DNA of 14,179 nt, taken from contig WQVB01000009.1 in assembly GCA_009781815.1 (NCBI GenBank), forward strand, positions 1 through 14,179. Reading direction: 5' to 3'. A program made the translations under genes and the position numbers. The stretch is from Defluviitaleaceae bacterium (GTDB lineage: Bacteria > Bacillota > Clostridia > Lachnospirales > WRAX01). Below the pieces are notes generated by a model. The model saw only the letters and a list, made by a program, of their open reading frames with translations. It did no database searches and was not told where the DNA came from. Shown piece after piece: positions 7,414-12,596 of the stretch (position 1 is its first letter; every line of letters starts with the position of its first letter).

Positions 7414-8490
7414 ATGGACGTATTTGGCTATATGGAAGATTATGAGTTTGAGCAGTTGGCATTTTTTCAAGACAAGGGCACGGGCTTAAAGGCCATTGTG
7501 GCTATACACAACACGGTGCTAGGGCCTGCCCTTGGAGGGAGTCGCTTTTGGAACTACACCCATGAGGATTTGGCTATAGAGGATGCTTTGCGTCTAGCAC
7601 GAGGTATGACTTATAAATCAGCCCTTGCTGGCTTGCCTCTTGGCGGGGGCAAGGCGGTTATTTTAGGCGATGCAGCACAACTTCGTAAAGACCCAGTCCG
7701 CAGAGAGGCTTTTTGGCGTGCTTTTGGCCGCTTTATCGACGGGCTTTCTGGCAGGTATATAACGGCTGAAGACGTAGGCACATCTACTCAAGATATGGTG
7801 TTTGTAAATATGGAGACAGACCATGTTGTTGGCCTGCCTGGCCGCAGCGGAGACCCATCACCCTACACGGCAAGGGGCGTGTTTAAGTCTATTTTAGGCT
7901 CGCTACTTCATGTTTATGGTAGCGATAGCGTAGCTGGCAAAACGGTGGCGGTGCAAGGTGTGGGCAATGTGGGTTATTACCTTTGCAAATACCTTCACGA
8001 TGCTGGGGCAAAGCTTATAGTTTCGGATATTAGCCAAGAGAGAATAGATAAAGTTGTGGCGGAGTTTGACGCTACGGTTGTTGCACCTGATGATATATAT
8101 GGTGTGGAGTGTGATGTATATGCCCCTTGTGCCTTAGGTGCGGTGGTAAACGACGACACTATAGACCAGTTTAAGTGCAAAATCATCTGCGGCGGGGCAA
8201 ACAATGTGTTAAAAGATGCAGCTATCCACGCTAAAGCCTTGCAAGAAAGAGGCATTGTATATGCGGTGGATTACCTTGCAAATGCAGGCGGGGTTATCAA
8301 TGTGTCTTTTGAGGCGAAGGGTGCTTATAACGAAGAGGCGGCCTTAAGAGAAATTGATAGAATATATTGGAGAATGAACGAAATCCTCAACATTGCTAAA
8401 GAAACGGGCAAGCTAACATATGAAGTGGCAGACCAAATGGCAGAGCAACGCATTGAAGCCATACGCTCTATCAAAAGCATATTAAAGTAG
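7414..8490 (+). CDS. Leucine/valine/phenylalanine-type amino acid dehydrogenase
   Basis: NAD-dependent oxidative deamination of branched-chain amino acids to 2-oxoacids and ammonia, cytoplasmic and usually oligomeric. The 358-residue protein has the family glycine-rich segment PALGGSRFW (38-46), the substrate-binding and catalytic lysines Lys68 and Lys80 in GMTYKSALAGLPLGGGK, and TAEDVGT with Asp120 as candidate catalytic Asp. The Rossmann fingerprint is GVGNVG (182-187), with Asp205 at the end of the second strand, which favours NAD over NADP. Leucine, valine and phenylalanine enzymes cannot be separated reliably by eye; the ptb-buk-vor context favours branched-chain substrates. AAGGAG fixes the ATG start. 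The next ORF begins within 12 bases, suggesting one transcript. Confidence 0.93.
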   Translation: MDVFGYMEDYEFEQLAFFQDKGTGLKAIVAIHNTVLGPALGGSRFWNYTHEDLAIEDALRLARGMTYKSALAGLPLGGGKAVILGDAAQLRKDPVRREAFWRAFGRFIDGLSGRYITAEDVGTSTQDMVFVNMETDHVVGLPGRSGDPSPYTARGVFKSILGSLLHVYGSDSVAGKTVAVQGVGNVGYYLCKYLHDAGAKLIVSDISQERIDKVVAEFDATVVAPDDIYGVECDVYAPCALGAVVNDDTIDQFKCKIICGGANNVLKDAAIHAKALQERGIVYAVDYLANAGGVINVSFEAKGAYNEEAALREIDRIYWRMNEILNIAKETGKLTYEVADQMAEQRIEAIRSIKSILK

Positions 8491-8501
8491 ACTGCTTGCC
8501 T

Positions 8502-9167
8502 ATGGTATATATCATCACAGGCACGACAGGTGCTGGTAAGTCAGAATTTGCCATAAACCTAGCTTTAAAGCTGGCAGGTGAGGGCAAAAAAGTAACCTTG
8601 GCAGATTTAGACGTGGTTAACCCTTACTTTCGCCCTAGGGATGTTGTTGGGGAGCTTGATGCCAAAGGCATTACCTTGATTGCAGGCAACCTAAATAACA
8701 ACACCGCTCAAGATGTGCCAGCTATTAGCCTTGGCTTTGTAGATGCTATAAAGCGTGGTGAAGAGGTGATTTTAGATCTTGCTGGCTCTTCTTTAGGGCT
8801 ACAGGTGCTTGCCTCTTGCTGGGGTGATATTTTGGAGGCTGGGGGGCATGATTTTTTATGTGTGCTTAACCCCTTTCGCCCTGAGACGGATAGTGTTGGC
8901 AAGATGGTAGACTTTGTAGACAAAATCAACCAAGCTTCTAAAATGCCTATAACTGGCCTTGTTAGCAATGGGCATATGCTGCACCACACCAGATTAAGTG
9001 ATATTTTGTATTCACAACAAATGACACTTAGTGTTGGGGAGGTTTTGGGGCTGCCTTTGCTATATACTTTAGTGGATAAGACCATGTATGGCCAAGCCGC
9101 AGACAAGATAAAGGCTAAAAATATTATCATATTCGATGCCTTGAGCAATAGAAGCAGATGGCTATAG
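8502..9167 (+). CDS. P-loop ATPase of unknown function (MinD/ParA-like fold)
   Basis: A 221-residue soluble protein with an N-terminal Walker A motif GTTGAGKSE (7-15 from this start), then LADLDVVNPYFRPRD in the place where SIMIBI-class ATPases have their switch I acidic residue, and VILDLAGSS as a Walker B-like strand. The C-terminal half has no recognised motif. A TTG at 8496 would add two residues; I prefer the ATG at 8502 because the ribosome site is weak for both and the gene is likely coupled to the dehydrogenase stop at 8490. Similar small ATPases occur beside 2-oxoacid:ferredoxin oxidoreductase genes in Clostridia as I recall, but I know of no demonstrated function. Roles in cofactor or Fe-S delivery to that enzyme are speculation. 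Confidence 0.75.
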   Translation: MVYIITGTTGAGKSEFAINLALKLAGEGKKVTLADLDVVNPYFRPRDVVGELDAKGITLIAGNLNNNTAQDVPAISLGFVDAIKRGEEVILDLAGSSLGLQVLASCWGDILEAGGHDFLCVLNPFRPETDSVGKMVDFVDKINQASKMPITGLVSNGHMLHHTRLSDILYSQQMTLSVGEVLGLPLLYTLVDKTMYGQAADKIKAKNIIIFDALSNRSRWL

Positions 9168-9271
9168 AGGCTATGCCAAAAACAGGGAGTGGCAAAATGT
9201 ATTGACATCCCTCATTCGTCATTGGGCTTGTAGCGAAATTAACTCCAGCCTGCCCCGTACCTCGATACGGG

Positions 9272-9400
9272 GTCATCCTGAGCTTGACTCAGGATCTAAC
9301 TGGAGAAGGGCAGACCTAATTAGGGTATGCACTAGCCCAGTTTCACCTAAAAACCAAGGTTCAACCAAGGCATAGATCCTGAGTCAAGCTCAGGATGACG
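9272..9400. repeat. MITE-like palindrome, family A variant with CCTGAG arms, copy 6
   Basis: Close sister of the copy at 4476: arms GTCATCCTGAGCTTGACTCA and complement, core with CTGGAGAAGGGCAGACC, GGTATGCACTAGCCCAGTTT and ACCAAGGTTCAACCAAGG. It lies in the 9168-9622 gap that splits the catabolic genes into two runs; the other large repeat there is at 9457. Confidence 0.83.
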
Positions 9401-9456
9401 AGTAGGAGAGTGCGGCGTGATGGCGAGAAGGATTAATTTCGCAACAAGTCTATTTT

Positions 9457-9630
9457 TCGTCATTGCGGACTTGTCTCGCCTAAAACCAGGCTCAACCTAC
9501 GGATCCGCAATCTCTAGGTTTACAATTGCTACTTTCTAGCGATTAATGTAGCGAGATTGCGGGCTGGTCGCAAAAGAAGTTCGCTTTTGCTGCTCGCCTA
9601 AGCAACCGGGATCAAGTCCGCAATGACGAA
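9457..9630. repeat. MITE-like palindrome, family B copy 3, with insertions in both arm loops
   Basis: Ends are TTCGTCATTGCGGACTTG and CAAGTCCGCAATGACGAA. The left arm loop holds a 28-base module TCGCCTAAAACCAGGCTCAA plus CCTAC (9476-9500), the reverse complement of the module at 1091. The right arm is split by a different segment of about 45 bases, which contains its own hairpin GCAAAAG/CTTTTGC. The core still has the CTAGG, TACAATTG and TAGCGAG elements of the family. Confidence 0.78.
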
Positions 9631-9745
9631 CTGGAACAATCAGCAAATTAAAATGACGTGTGTAAACCCTGATTGTAACGCACCAGATGTGCCACGCAAC
9701 CCTGACGGCACGCCTATAAGAAACCCTGATGGAACATTGGGGTAA
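9623..9745 (+). CDS. Possible 40-residue peptide starting inside a repeat
   Basis: An open frame of 40 codons whose first ATG lies in the terminal CAATGACG of the family B repeat; an inner ATG at 9653 would give 30 residues. No good ribosome site precedes either. The C-terminal part contains the tandem motif RNPDGTPI-RNPDGT, encoded by an imperfect 24-base DNA repeat, and a C-x4-C pair (CVNPDC). It may be the 3' remnant of a gene cut by the repeat insertion, or non-coding. It is followed after 19 bases by the lipoprotein gene. I do not recognise it. Confidence 0.3.
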   Translation: MTNWNNQQIKMTCVNPDCNAPDVPRNPDGTPIRNPDGTLG

Positions 9746-9764
9746 AAATTTAGGGGGAATTATA

Positions 9765-9899
9765 ATGAAAAAGAGATTTTTTTTAGGAGCTATATTGATA
9801 GCTAGCCTTTTTGTTTTTGCTGCTTGCAACAATGATGATGAAGATGGGGACGCAAGCTTGCCTTATTACATACCAGAGCGTAACCCATTAGCACGATAG
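9765..9899 (+). CDS. Small secreted lipoprotein, 44 residues
   Basis: MKKRFFLGAILIASLF forms a signal peptide with a positive n-region and hydrophobic core, ending in a lipobox VFAAC with the acylated Cys at residue 21. The mature part is only 24 residues: an acidic stretch NNDDEDGD and then SLPYYIPERNPLAR. AGGGGG lies 7-12 bases before the ATG, a strong ribosome site. The membrane protein gene follows after 11 bases, so it is probably first or second in the vor run. The length is below most annotation cut-offs. I do not recognise a family; a small subunit or anchor for the neighbouring membrane protein is possible. Confidence 0.7.
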   Translation: MKKRFFLGAILIASLFVFAACNNDDEDGDASLPYYIPERNPLAR

Positions 9900-9910
9900 G
9901 AGGAAAAGCT

Positions 9911-10144
9911 ATGGAAAGGGAAAAGAGGAAGATTACACTCAATAGAGTTTCTATTGTTGTAAGTGGCTTAGGCATTATTGCGGGCATAATAGCGCTTATT
10001 ATGCTTCTTGTAGAGGGTGGGTCTATCTTACCTGAGTGGACTGTATCAGGGGTTGCTACTCATCCATTGTTTTGGCTTGTTTTTTTAATCATTAATTTTT
10101 CCACATCATGCCATCAAGAAATCAGGAGAAAGAAAGATGAGTAA
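9911..10144 (+). CDS. Two-span small membrane protein, 77 residues
   Basis: After a charged start (MEREKRKITLNR), residues of about 14-36 and 51-67 are hydrophobic and long enough to cross the membrane, with a short loop containing PEW between them and a basic tail ending RRKKDE. The ribosome site is AGGAGG, 7 bases from the ATG. The last codons overlap the start of the ferredoxin gene (ATG at 10137), which is strong evidence for one operon and for translational coupling. No enzymatic motif is present and I do not recognise the family. Co-transcription with a soluble 2-oxoacid:ferredoxin oxidoreductase subunit hints at membrane association or transport of substrate or product, which is inference only. 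Confidence 0.78.
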   Translation: MEREKRKITLNRVSIVVSGLGIIAGIIALIMLLVEGGSILPEWTVSGVATHPLFWLVFLIINFSTSCHQEIRRKKDE

Positions 10145-10361
10145 AGCTATGGAAAAGCTAACATTCAACGAGGAGCTTTGCAAGGGCTGCGGCCTTTGCA
10201 TTGCTCTTTGCCCTAAAAAGATACTGGAGCTAGATGGCTCAAAGGTTAATCAAAAGGGCTATAACTCTGCCCGATGTGTTAATGTGGAGGATTGCATTTC
10301 TTGTGCTATATGTGCTAAAATCTGCCCAGATTCTGTTATAACTGTAAGGAAGGAGGGGTAG
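10137..10361 (+). CDS. vorD: 2x[4Fe-4S] ferredoxin, delta subunit of 2-oxoacid:ferredoxin oxidoreductase
   Basis: Carries electrons from the 2-oxoacid oxidation site to free ferredoxin. The 74-residue protein has two complete CxxCxxCxxxCP clusters (Cys15, 18, 21, 25 and Cys53, 56, 59, 63), plus an extra Cys47. The FNEELCKGCGLC start and the ILELDGSKVNQKGY linker are those of the small delta subunit of four-subunit Vor/Kor enzymes. AGGAGA lies 7 bases before the ATG at 10137; a second in-frame ATG at 10149 is possible but less well placed. vorB starts 4 bases after the stop. Which 2-oxoacid the enzyme uses cannot be read from this subunit. Confidence 0.88.
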   Translation: MSKAMEKLTFNEELCKGCGLCIALCPKKILELDGSKVNQKGYNSARCVNVEDCISCAICAKICPDSVITVRKEG

Positions 10362-10365
10362 CATT

Positions 10366-11418
10366 ATGAAAAAGCTTATGAAAGGCAATGAAGCTATATG
10401 TGAAGCGGCACTAGGTGCTGGCTGCACGGCTTTTTTTGGCTACCCCATCACCCCTCAAAACGAGATACCAGAATATATGGCGGTTAAAATGCCCCAGATA
10501 GGCGGCGTGTTTGTGCAGGCTGAAAGCGAGGTTGCTGCCATCAACATGGTGTATGGTGCAGCGGCGGCTGGGGTGCGTGTGATGACCTCATCATCCTCCC
10601 CAGGCATTGCTTTAAAGCAAGAGGGCATAAGCTACCTCGTAGGGGCGGATTTGCCTTGTGTTATTGTGTCTGTATCACGCTCGGGCCCTGGCTTAGGGGG
10701 GATTATGCCTGCCCAGGCAGATTATTTTCAAGCTACCCGAGGGGGCGGCAATGGAGACTATCACCTGCCTGTGTATGCCCCAGCAAGTGTTGAGGAAGCC
10801 TATGAGCTAACCTATAAGGCTTTTGATGTGGCGGATGAATATCGCACACCTGTGATGGTGCTGATAGACGGTATATTAGGGCAGATGATGGAGCCTTGTG
10901 AAATGGCCAGCATCACCCCTAAAATAGCGGACAAGCCTTGGGCTGCAGATGGCAACAGCGGGCAGAGGCCTCGCAATATTGTAAATTCCTTAAACCTAAA
11001 AGCCGAGGGGCTGGAGCTTGCCAATATAGCTCGTTTTAAGCGTTATGACGCTATCAAAGCTAGTGAAATACTGGTTGAAAACAATATGCAAGAGGGGGAT
11101 GAGGTGGCCATTGTGGCCTATGGCATACCTTCTCGCATTGTGTTAAACGCCATACAAACCCTAAGGGCAGAGGGCATCAAGGCCAATCTAATCCGCCCTA
11201 TTACTCTTTGGCCCTTCCCTTATGATGCCTTTAAAACCTTGCCTCTATCGGTTAAGCATGTGCTTGTTTGTGAGCTTTCTATGGGGCAGATGGTGGAGGA
11301 TGTTAAGCTTGGAGTGGGCGATAGGTTGCCTGTTCATTTTTATGGTCGCACAGGCGGGGTGGTTTTTGAGCCTTGTGAGATTGTGTCTAAGGTTAAAGAA
11401 ATTGTTGTTGACAAATAG
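10366..11418 (+). CDS. vorB: 2-oxoacid:ferredoxin oxidoreductase subunit (VorB/KorA type)
   Basis: A 350-residue subunit corresponding to the pyrimidine-binding and transketolase C-terminal-like half of the enzyme that converts branched 2-oxoacids, CoA and oxidised ferredoxin to acyl-CoA, CO2 and reduced ferredoxin. It shows GYPITPQNEIPEYM (25-38), QAESEVAAINMVYGAAAAG with the catalytic-type Glu, TSSSSPGIALKQEGISYL and SRSGPGLGG, all typical of VorB/KorA. Length is complete. AAGGAGG precedes the ATG by 9 bases. The partner beta subunit (TPP-binding) and gamma subunit normally follow; here a convergent small-RNA locus starts at the stop codon, and its promoter overlaps the last codons. The isovalerate/2-oxoglutarate choice is made from the ptb-buk-dehydrogenase context. 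Confidence 0.92.
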   Translation: MKKLMKGNEAICEAALGAGCTAFFGYPITPQNEIPEYMAVKMPQIGGVFVQAESEVAAINMVYGAAAAGVRVMTSSSSPGIALKQEGISYLVGADLPCVIVSVSRSGPGLGGIMPAQADYFQATRGGGNGDYHLPVYAPASVEEAYELTYKAFDVADEYRTPVMVLIDGILGQMMEPCEMASITPKIADKPWAADGNSGQRPRNIVNSLNLKAEGLELANIARFKRYDAIKASEILVENNMQEGDEVAIVAYGIPSRIVLNAIQTLRAEGIKANLIRPITLWPFPYDAFKTLPLSVKHVLVCELSMGQMVEDVKLGVGDRLPVHFYGRTGGVVFEPCEIVSKVKEIVVDK

Positions 11419-11436
11419 ATGGCATTATGATACATT
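11408..11436 (+). promoter_or_regulatory. Promoter of antisense RNA, copy 1
   Basis: TTGACA (11408-11413), a 17-base spacer and TACATT (11431-11436). The -35 lies inside the last vorB codons. The weak -10 would be less convincing alone, but the same box, same spacing and flanking bases occur in copy 2 at 12263-12291. Confidence 0.68.
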
Positions 11437-11442
11437 AACTAT

Positions 11443-11567
11443 AAGCGAAAGAGGAAGTGCTGGAACACTCCCTCTTTCTTGGTTCATTGCTACGGCATTG
11501 CGACCCTTAAATATTTAACTAAAACGTCGCTTACCGTCTGATGGGTTTGAGCGACGTTTTCCTTTTG
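11443..11567 (+). ncRNA. Candidate antisense antitoxin RNA, copy 1 (about 125 nt)
   Basis: Predicted from the promoter at 11408 to the intrinsic terminator at 11521-11566. It has a 5' hairpin GAAAGAGGAAGTG with CACTCCCTCTTTC (11447-11478), then GGTTCATTGC and GGCATTGCGACCCT (11494-11507), and then the terminator. It is antisense to the last 52 bases of the convergent peptide ORF and to its 3' UTR. The layout (convergent, 3' overlap, terminator inside the peptide gene) matches type I antitoxin RNAs of Bacillota. Confidence 0.6.
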
Positions 11568-11640
11568 TATGACTAATAATATTAATCACATTCGATACAA
11601 TCGAAATAGCACCGACTATGTAAGGAAAAAGTTCACGCAT
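11515..11640 (-). CDS. Candidate type I toxin peptide, 41 residues, one membrane span
   Basis: The peptide MRELFPYIVGAISIVSNV continues NIISHTKGKRRSNPSDGKRRFS; residues 5-23 are hydrophobic and the tail is strongly basic with two KRR motifs. The ribosome site GGGAGG lies 7 bases before the ATG and a near-consensus promoter lies 83-111 bases upstream. The leader folds into a hairpin that includes the ribosome site. GGCATTGCGACCCT in the leader is fully complementary to AGGGTCGCAATGCC in the 3' UTR, so the message can close on itself, as in hok-like toxin mRNAs. A convergent RNA covers the 3' half of the ORF. I do not recognise the peptide family; toxicity is inference from architecture. The only other copy here is the broken one at 12349. 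Confidence 0.65.
   Translation of the reverse strand: MRELFPYIVGAISIVSNVINIISHTKGKRRSNPSDGKRRFS
11521..11566 (+). terminator. Intrinsic terminator of antisense RNA copy 1
   Basis: Perfect 11-bp stem AAAACGTCGCT (11521-11531) with AGCGACGTTTT (11550-11560), an 18-base loop, then CCTTTT. It may also terminate vorB read-through. On the other strand the same bases encode the KRR...KRR tail of the peptide. Confidence 0.8.
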
Positions 11641-11647
11641 ATGTTCA

Positions 11648-11680
11648 CCTCCCTTCTAAAAGCTGTAAAAAGTTTTAGAA
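11648..11680 (-). promoter_or_regulatory. Leader hairpin covering the peptide's ribosome site
   Basis: In the minus-strand transcript TTCTAAAA (11673-11680) pairs with TTTTAGAA (11654-11661), and the stem extends with wobbles so that GGGAGG, the ribosome site at 11648-11653, pairs with CCCTCT (11681-11686). Initiation would be blocked until the leader is remodelled or processed. Confidence 0.55.
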
Positions 11681-11722
11681 AGAGGGTCGCAATGCCACTC
11701 ACCAGCAACAAACCTACATAAG

Positions 11723-11751
11723 AGTATATCAATATCATCATATATTGTCAA
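11723..11751 (-). promoter_or_regulatory. Strong promoter of the peptide gene
   Basis: TTGACA (11746-11751), 17-base spacer, TATACT (11723-11728) on the minus strand. Predicted start near 11716, giving a leader of about 76 bases before the ATG at 11640. Confidence 0.8.
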
Positions 11752-11822
11752 CTTTTGCGGTGTATGTGTTAAGCTCGCAATAGATTTGTCGTGAAAATAA
11801 AAGGCATCCAACTCTCCCTAGG

Positions 11823-11920
11823 CGTCATCCCACACAACCTAGCGAGCAATCTAGTATAGGGAGATCCCCAATCCATAGGTTGAGCCCGCTTTTAGGCGAA
11901 ACAAGTTGGGGATGACGATG
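11823..11920. repeat. Decayed MITE-like palindrome
   Basis: Begins GCGTCATCCC and ends GGGATGACG. The left half has lost its hairpin (CACACAACC, AGCGAGCAATCT). The right arm keeps stem CCCCAA/TTGGGG, whose loop holds the module ATAGGTTGAGCCCGCTTTTA (11875-11894) and GGCGAAACAA. It is a family B relative at best. Confidence 0.6.
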
Positions 11921-12007
11921 TGAGATAGCTTTGCTATAAGTCTATTGTGGGTTTGATTCGCGATAAACTTGTTGCGAAATTATTATTGTGTATAGCCATA
12001 CCATTTT

Positions 12008-12123
12008 CCCGAAACGTCATCCTGAGCTTGACTCAGGATCTATGTGGTATAGTACATGCTTTAATTTAGGGTTATGTCCTCCTCCAATTAGATCCTGAGT
12101 CAAGCTCAGGATGACGTTTCGGG
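12008..12123. repeat. MITE-like palindrome, family A variant with CCTGAG arms, copy 7
   Basis: The most perfect copy: 34-base terminal inverted repeats from CCCGAAACGTCATCCTGAGC to the complement. Core reversed (TATAGTACATGCTTTAATTT and CTCCTCCAATTAGATCC). The near-identity of the arms suggests recent movement or selection on the structure. Confidence 0.87.
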
Positions 12124-12198
12124 AGGGCTGAGGGATGTTTCGCTATAAGTCTATTGAGGGCTTGATTCACAGCCCCAATAGAGTGCCAAAGGAAGGGG

Positions 12199-12223
12199 AT
12201 TGCGGATCAAGTCCGCAATGACG
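12199..12223. repeat. Solo arm of a family B repeat
   Basis: ATTGCGGA, TCAAG, TCCGCAATGACG: one complete family B arm hairpin without its partner; a remnant of a larger copy or a single inserted arm. Confidence 0.65.
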
Positions 12224-12262
12224 ATATAAGTGAACTCAACACAAGAAACCACTTCACGGCTA

Positions 12263-12291
12263 TTGACATATAGATGCTCATGTGCTATAGT
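12263..12291 (+). promoter_or_regulatory. Promoter of antisense RNA, copy 2
   Basis: TTGACA (12263-12268), 17-base spacer, TATAGT (12286-12291): near consensus. The spacer shares ATAGATG and the downstream GAGGAAG with copy 1. Confidence 0.8.
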
Positions 12292-12308
12292 GTAGATATA
12301 AAATAAAA

Positions 12309-12332
12309 GAGGAAGCGGGACAGTGCCTCCTC
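12309..12332 (-). terminator. Possible minus-strand terminator of the copy 2 peptide transcript
   Basis: On the minus strand GAGGAGGC, an 8-base loop, GCTTCCTC, then TTTTATTTTATA. One G.U pair on this strand would be an A.C mismatch on the plus strand, so the structure favours minus-strand RNA. Confidence 0.5.
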
Positions 12333-12348
12333 CACTAGGTTCATTGCT

Positions 12349-12486
12349 TTACACGGCATTACGACCTAAATATTGTTTAGAATAACGTCGCTTGCCAAGG
12401 TCTTGGCTTTTAGCGGCGTTTTTGTTTTTTAGGTAAAATTTAATCACATTTAATATTATAACTATTTAACTCAAAAACAGCCTCAC
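12349..12486 (-). pseudogene. Broken copy of the 41-residue peptide gene
   Basis: The C-terminal part aligns with copy 1: NVIKFYLKNKNAAKSQDLGK then RRYS, against NVINIISHTKGKRRSNPSDGKRRFS, and runs on to a stop at 12349-12351. Upstream the frame meets TAA (12466-12468) where copy 1 has TAC, and 12 bases of the membrane span are missing; the possible start is a GTG (12484-12486) with no ribosome site. Either the N terminus decayed or it was replaced by the structured element starting near 12470. Confidence 0.6.
12384..12430 (+). terminator. Intrinsic terminator of antisense RNA copy 2
   Basis: Outer stem AACGTCGCT/AGCGGCGTT with one wobble, inner hairpin GCCAAG-GT-CTTGGC, then TTTGTTTTTT. Stronger than copy 1. 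Confidence 0.85.
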
Positions 12487-12596
12487 CCTTACGGTCTTTT
12501 TGCCACAATGCTTCGCCAAGAAAATCTTATGTGCCTATAGCACACTGCGATTTTATCAGCTTCGCCTTGCAACAAAAATCCTCGTAAGAGCGAGAC
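12470..12596. other. Structured intergenic element upstream of the EF-G-like gene
   Basis: Contains several hairpins: AAAATC...GATTTT (12521-12554) enclosing GTGC-CTATA-GCAC, CTCG-TAAGAG-CGAG (12581-12594), and CTTCGCC blocks at 12511 and 12561. In the main hairpin one pair is a G.U on the minus strand but A.C on the plus strand, hinting at a minus-strand RNA. I recall similar segments in clostridial intergenic regions but cannot name the family; it may be a dispersed repeat, a small RNA, or a 5' leader of the downstream gene. Confidence 0.5.

Larger units (their letters stand above)
12298..12430 (+). ncRNA. Candidate antisense RNA, copy 2 (about 133 nt), without a functional partner
   Basis: Runs from the promoter at 12263 to a strong terminator at 12384-12430. 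It aligns with copy 1 through AAAGAGGAAG, GGTTCATTGC, CGGCATT-CGACC, TAAATATT and AACGTCGCTT. The opposite strand carries only a broken peptide gene, so this RNA may be an orphan or act in trans on copy 1 or on copies elsewhere. Confidence 0.58.

Noticed and set aside
9536..9832. 98-codon minus-strand frame across the repeat and the lipoprotein gene
   Set aside because: Its sequence is the reverse of repeat arms and the lipoprotein signal peptide, with no ribosome site or motif.
11447..11478. Strong minus-strand terminator for the copy 1 peptide gene
   Set aside because: The 13-bp hairpin is good, but the bases after it on the minus strand (GCTTATAG) are not T-rich, so only a weak or processed 3' end can be supported.
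11222..11518. 98-codon plus-strand frame overlapping the vorB 3' end
   Set aside because: It is mostly an alternate frame of vorB, with low-complexity Leu/Trp-rich sequence and no ribosome site; its extension past vorB is only the antisense RNA region.
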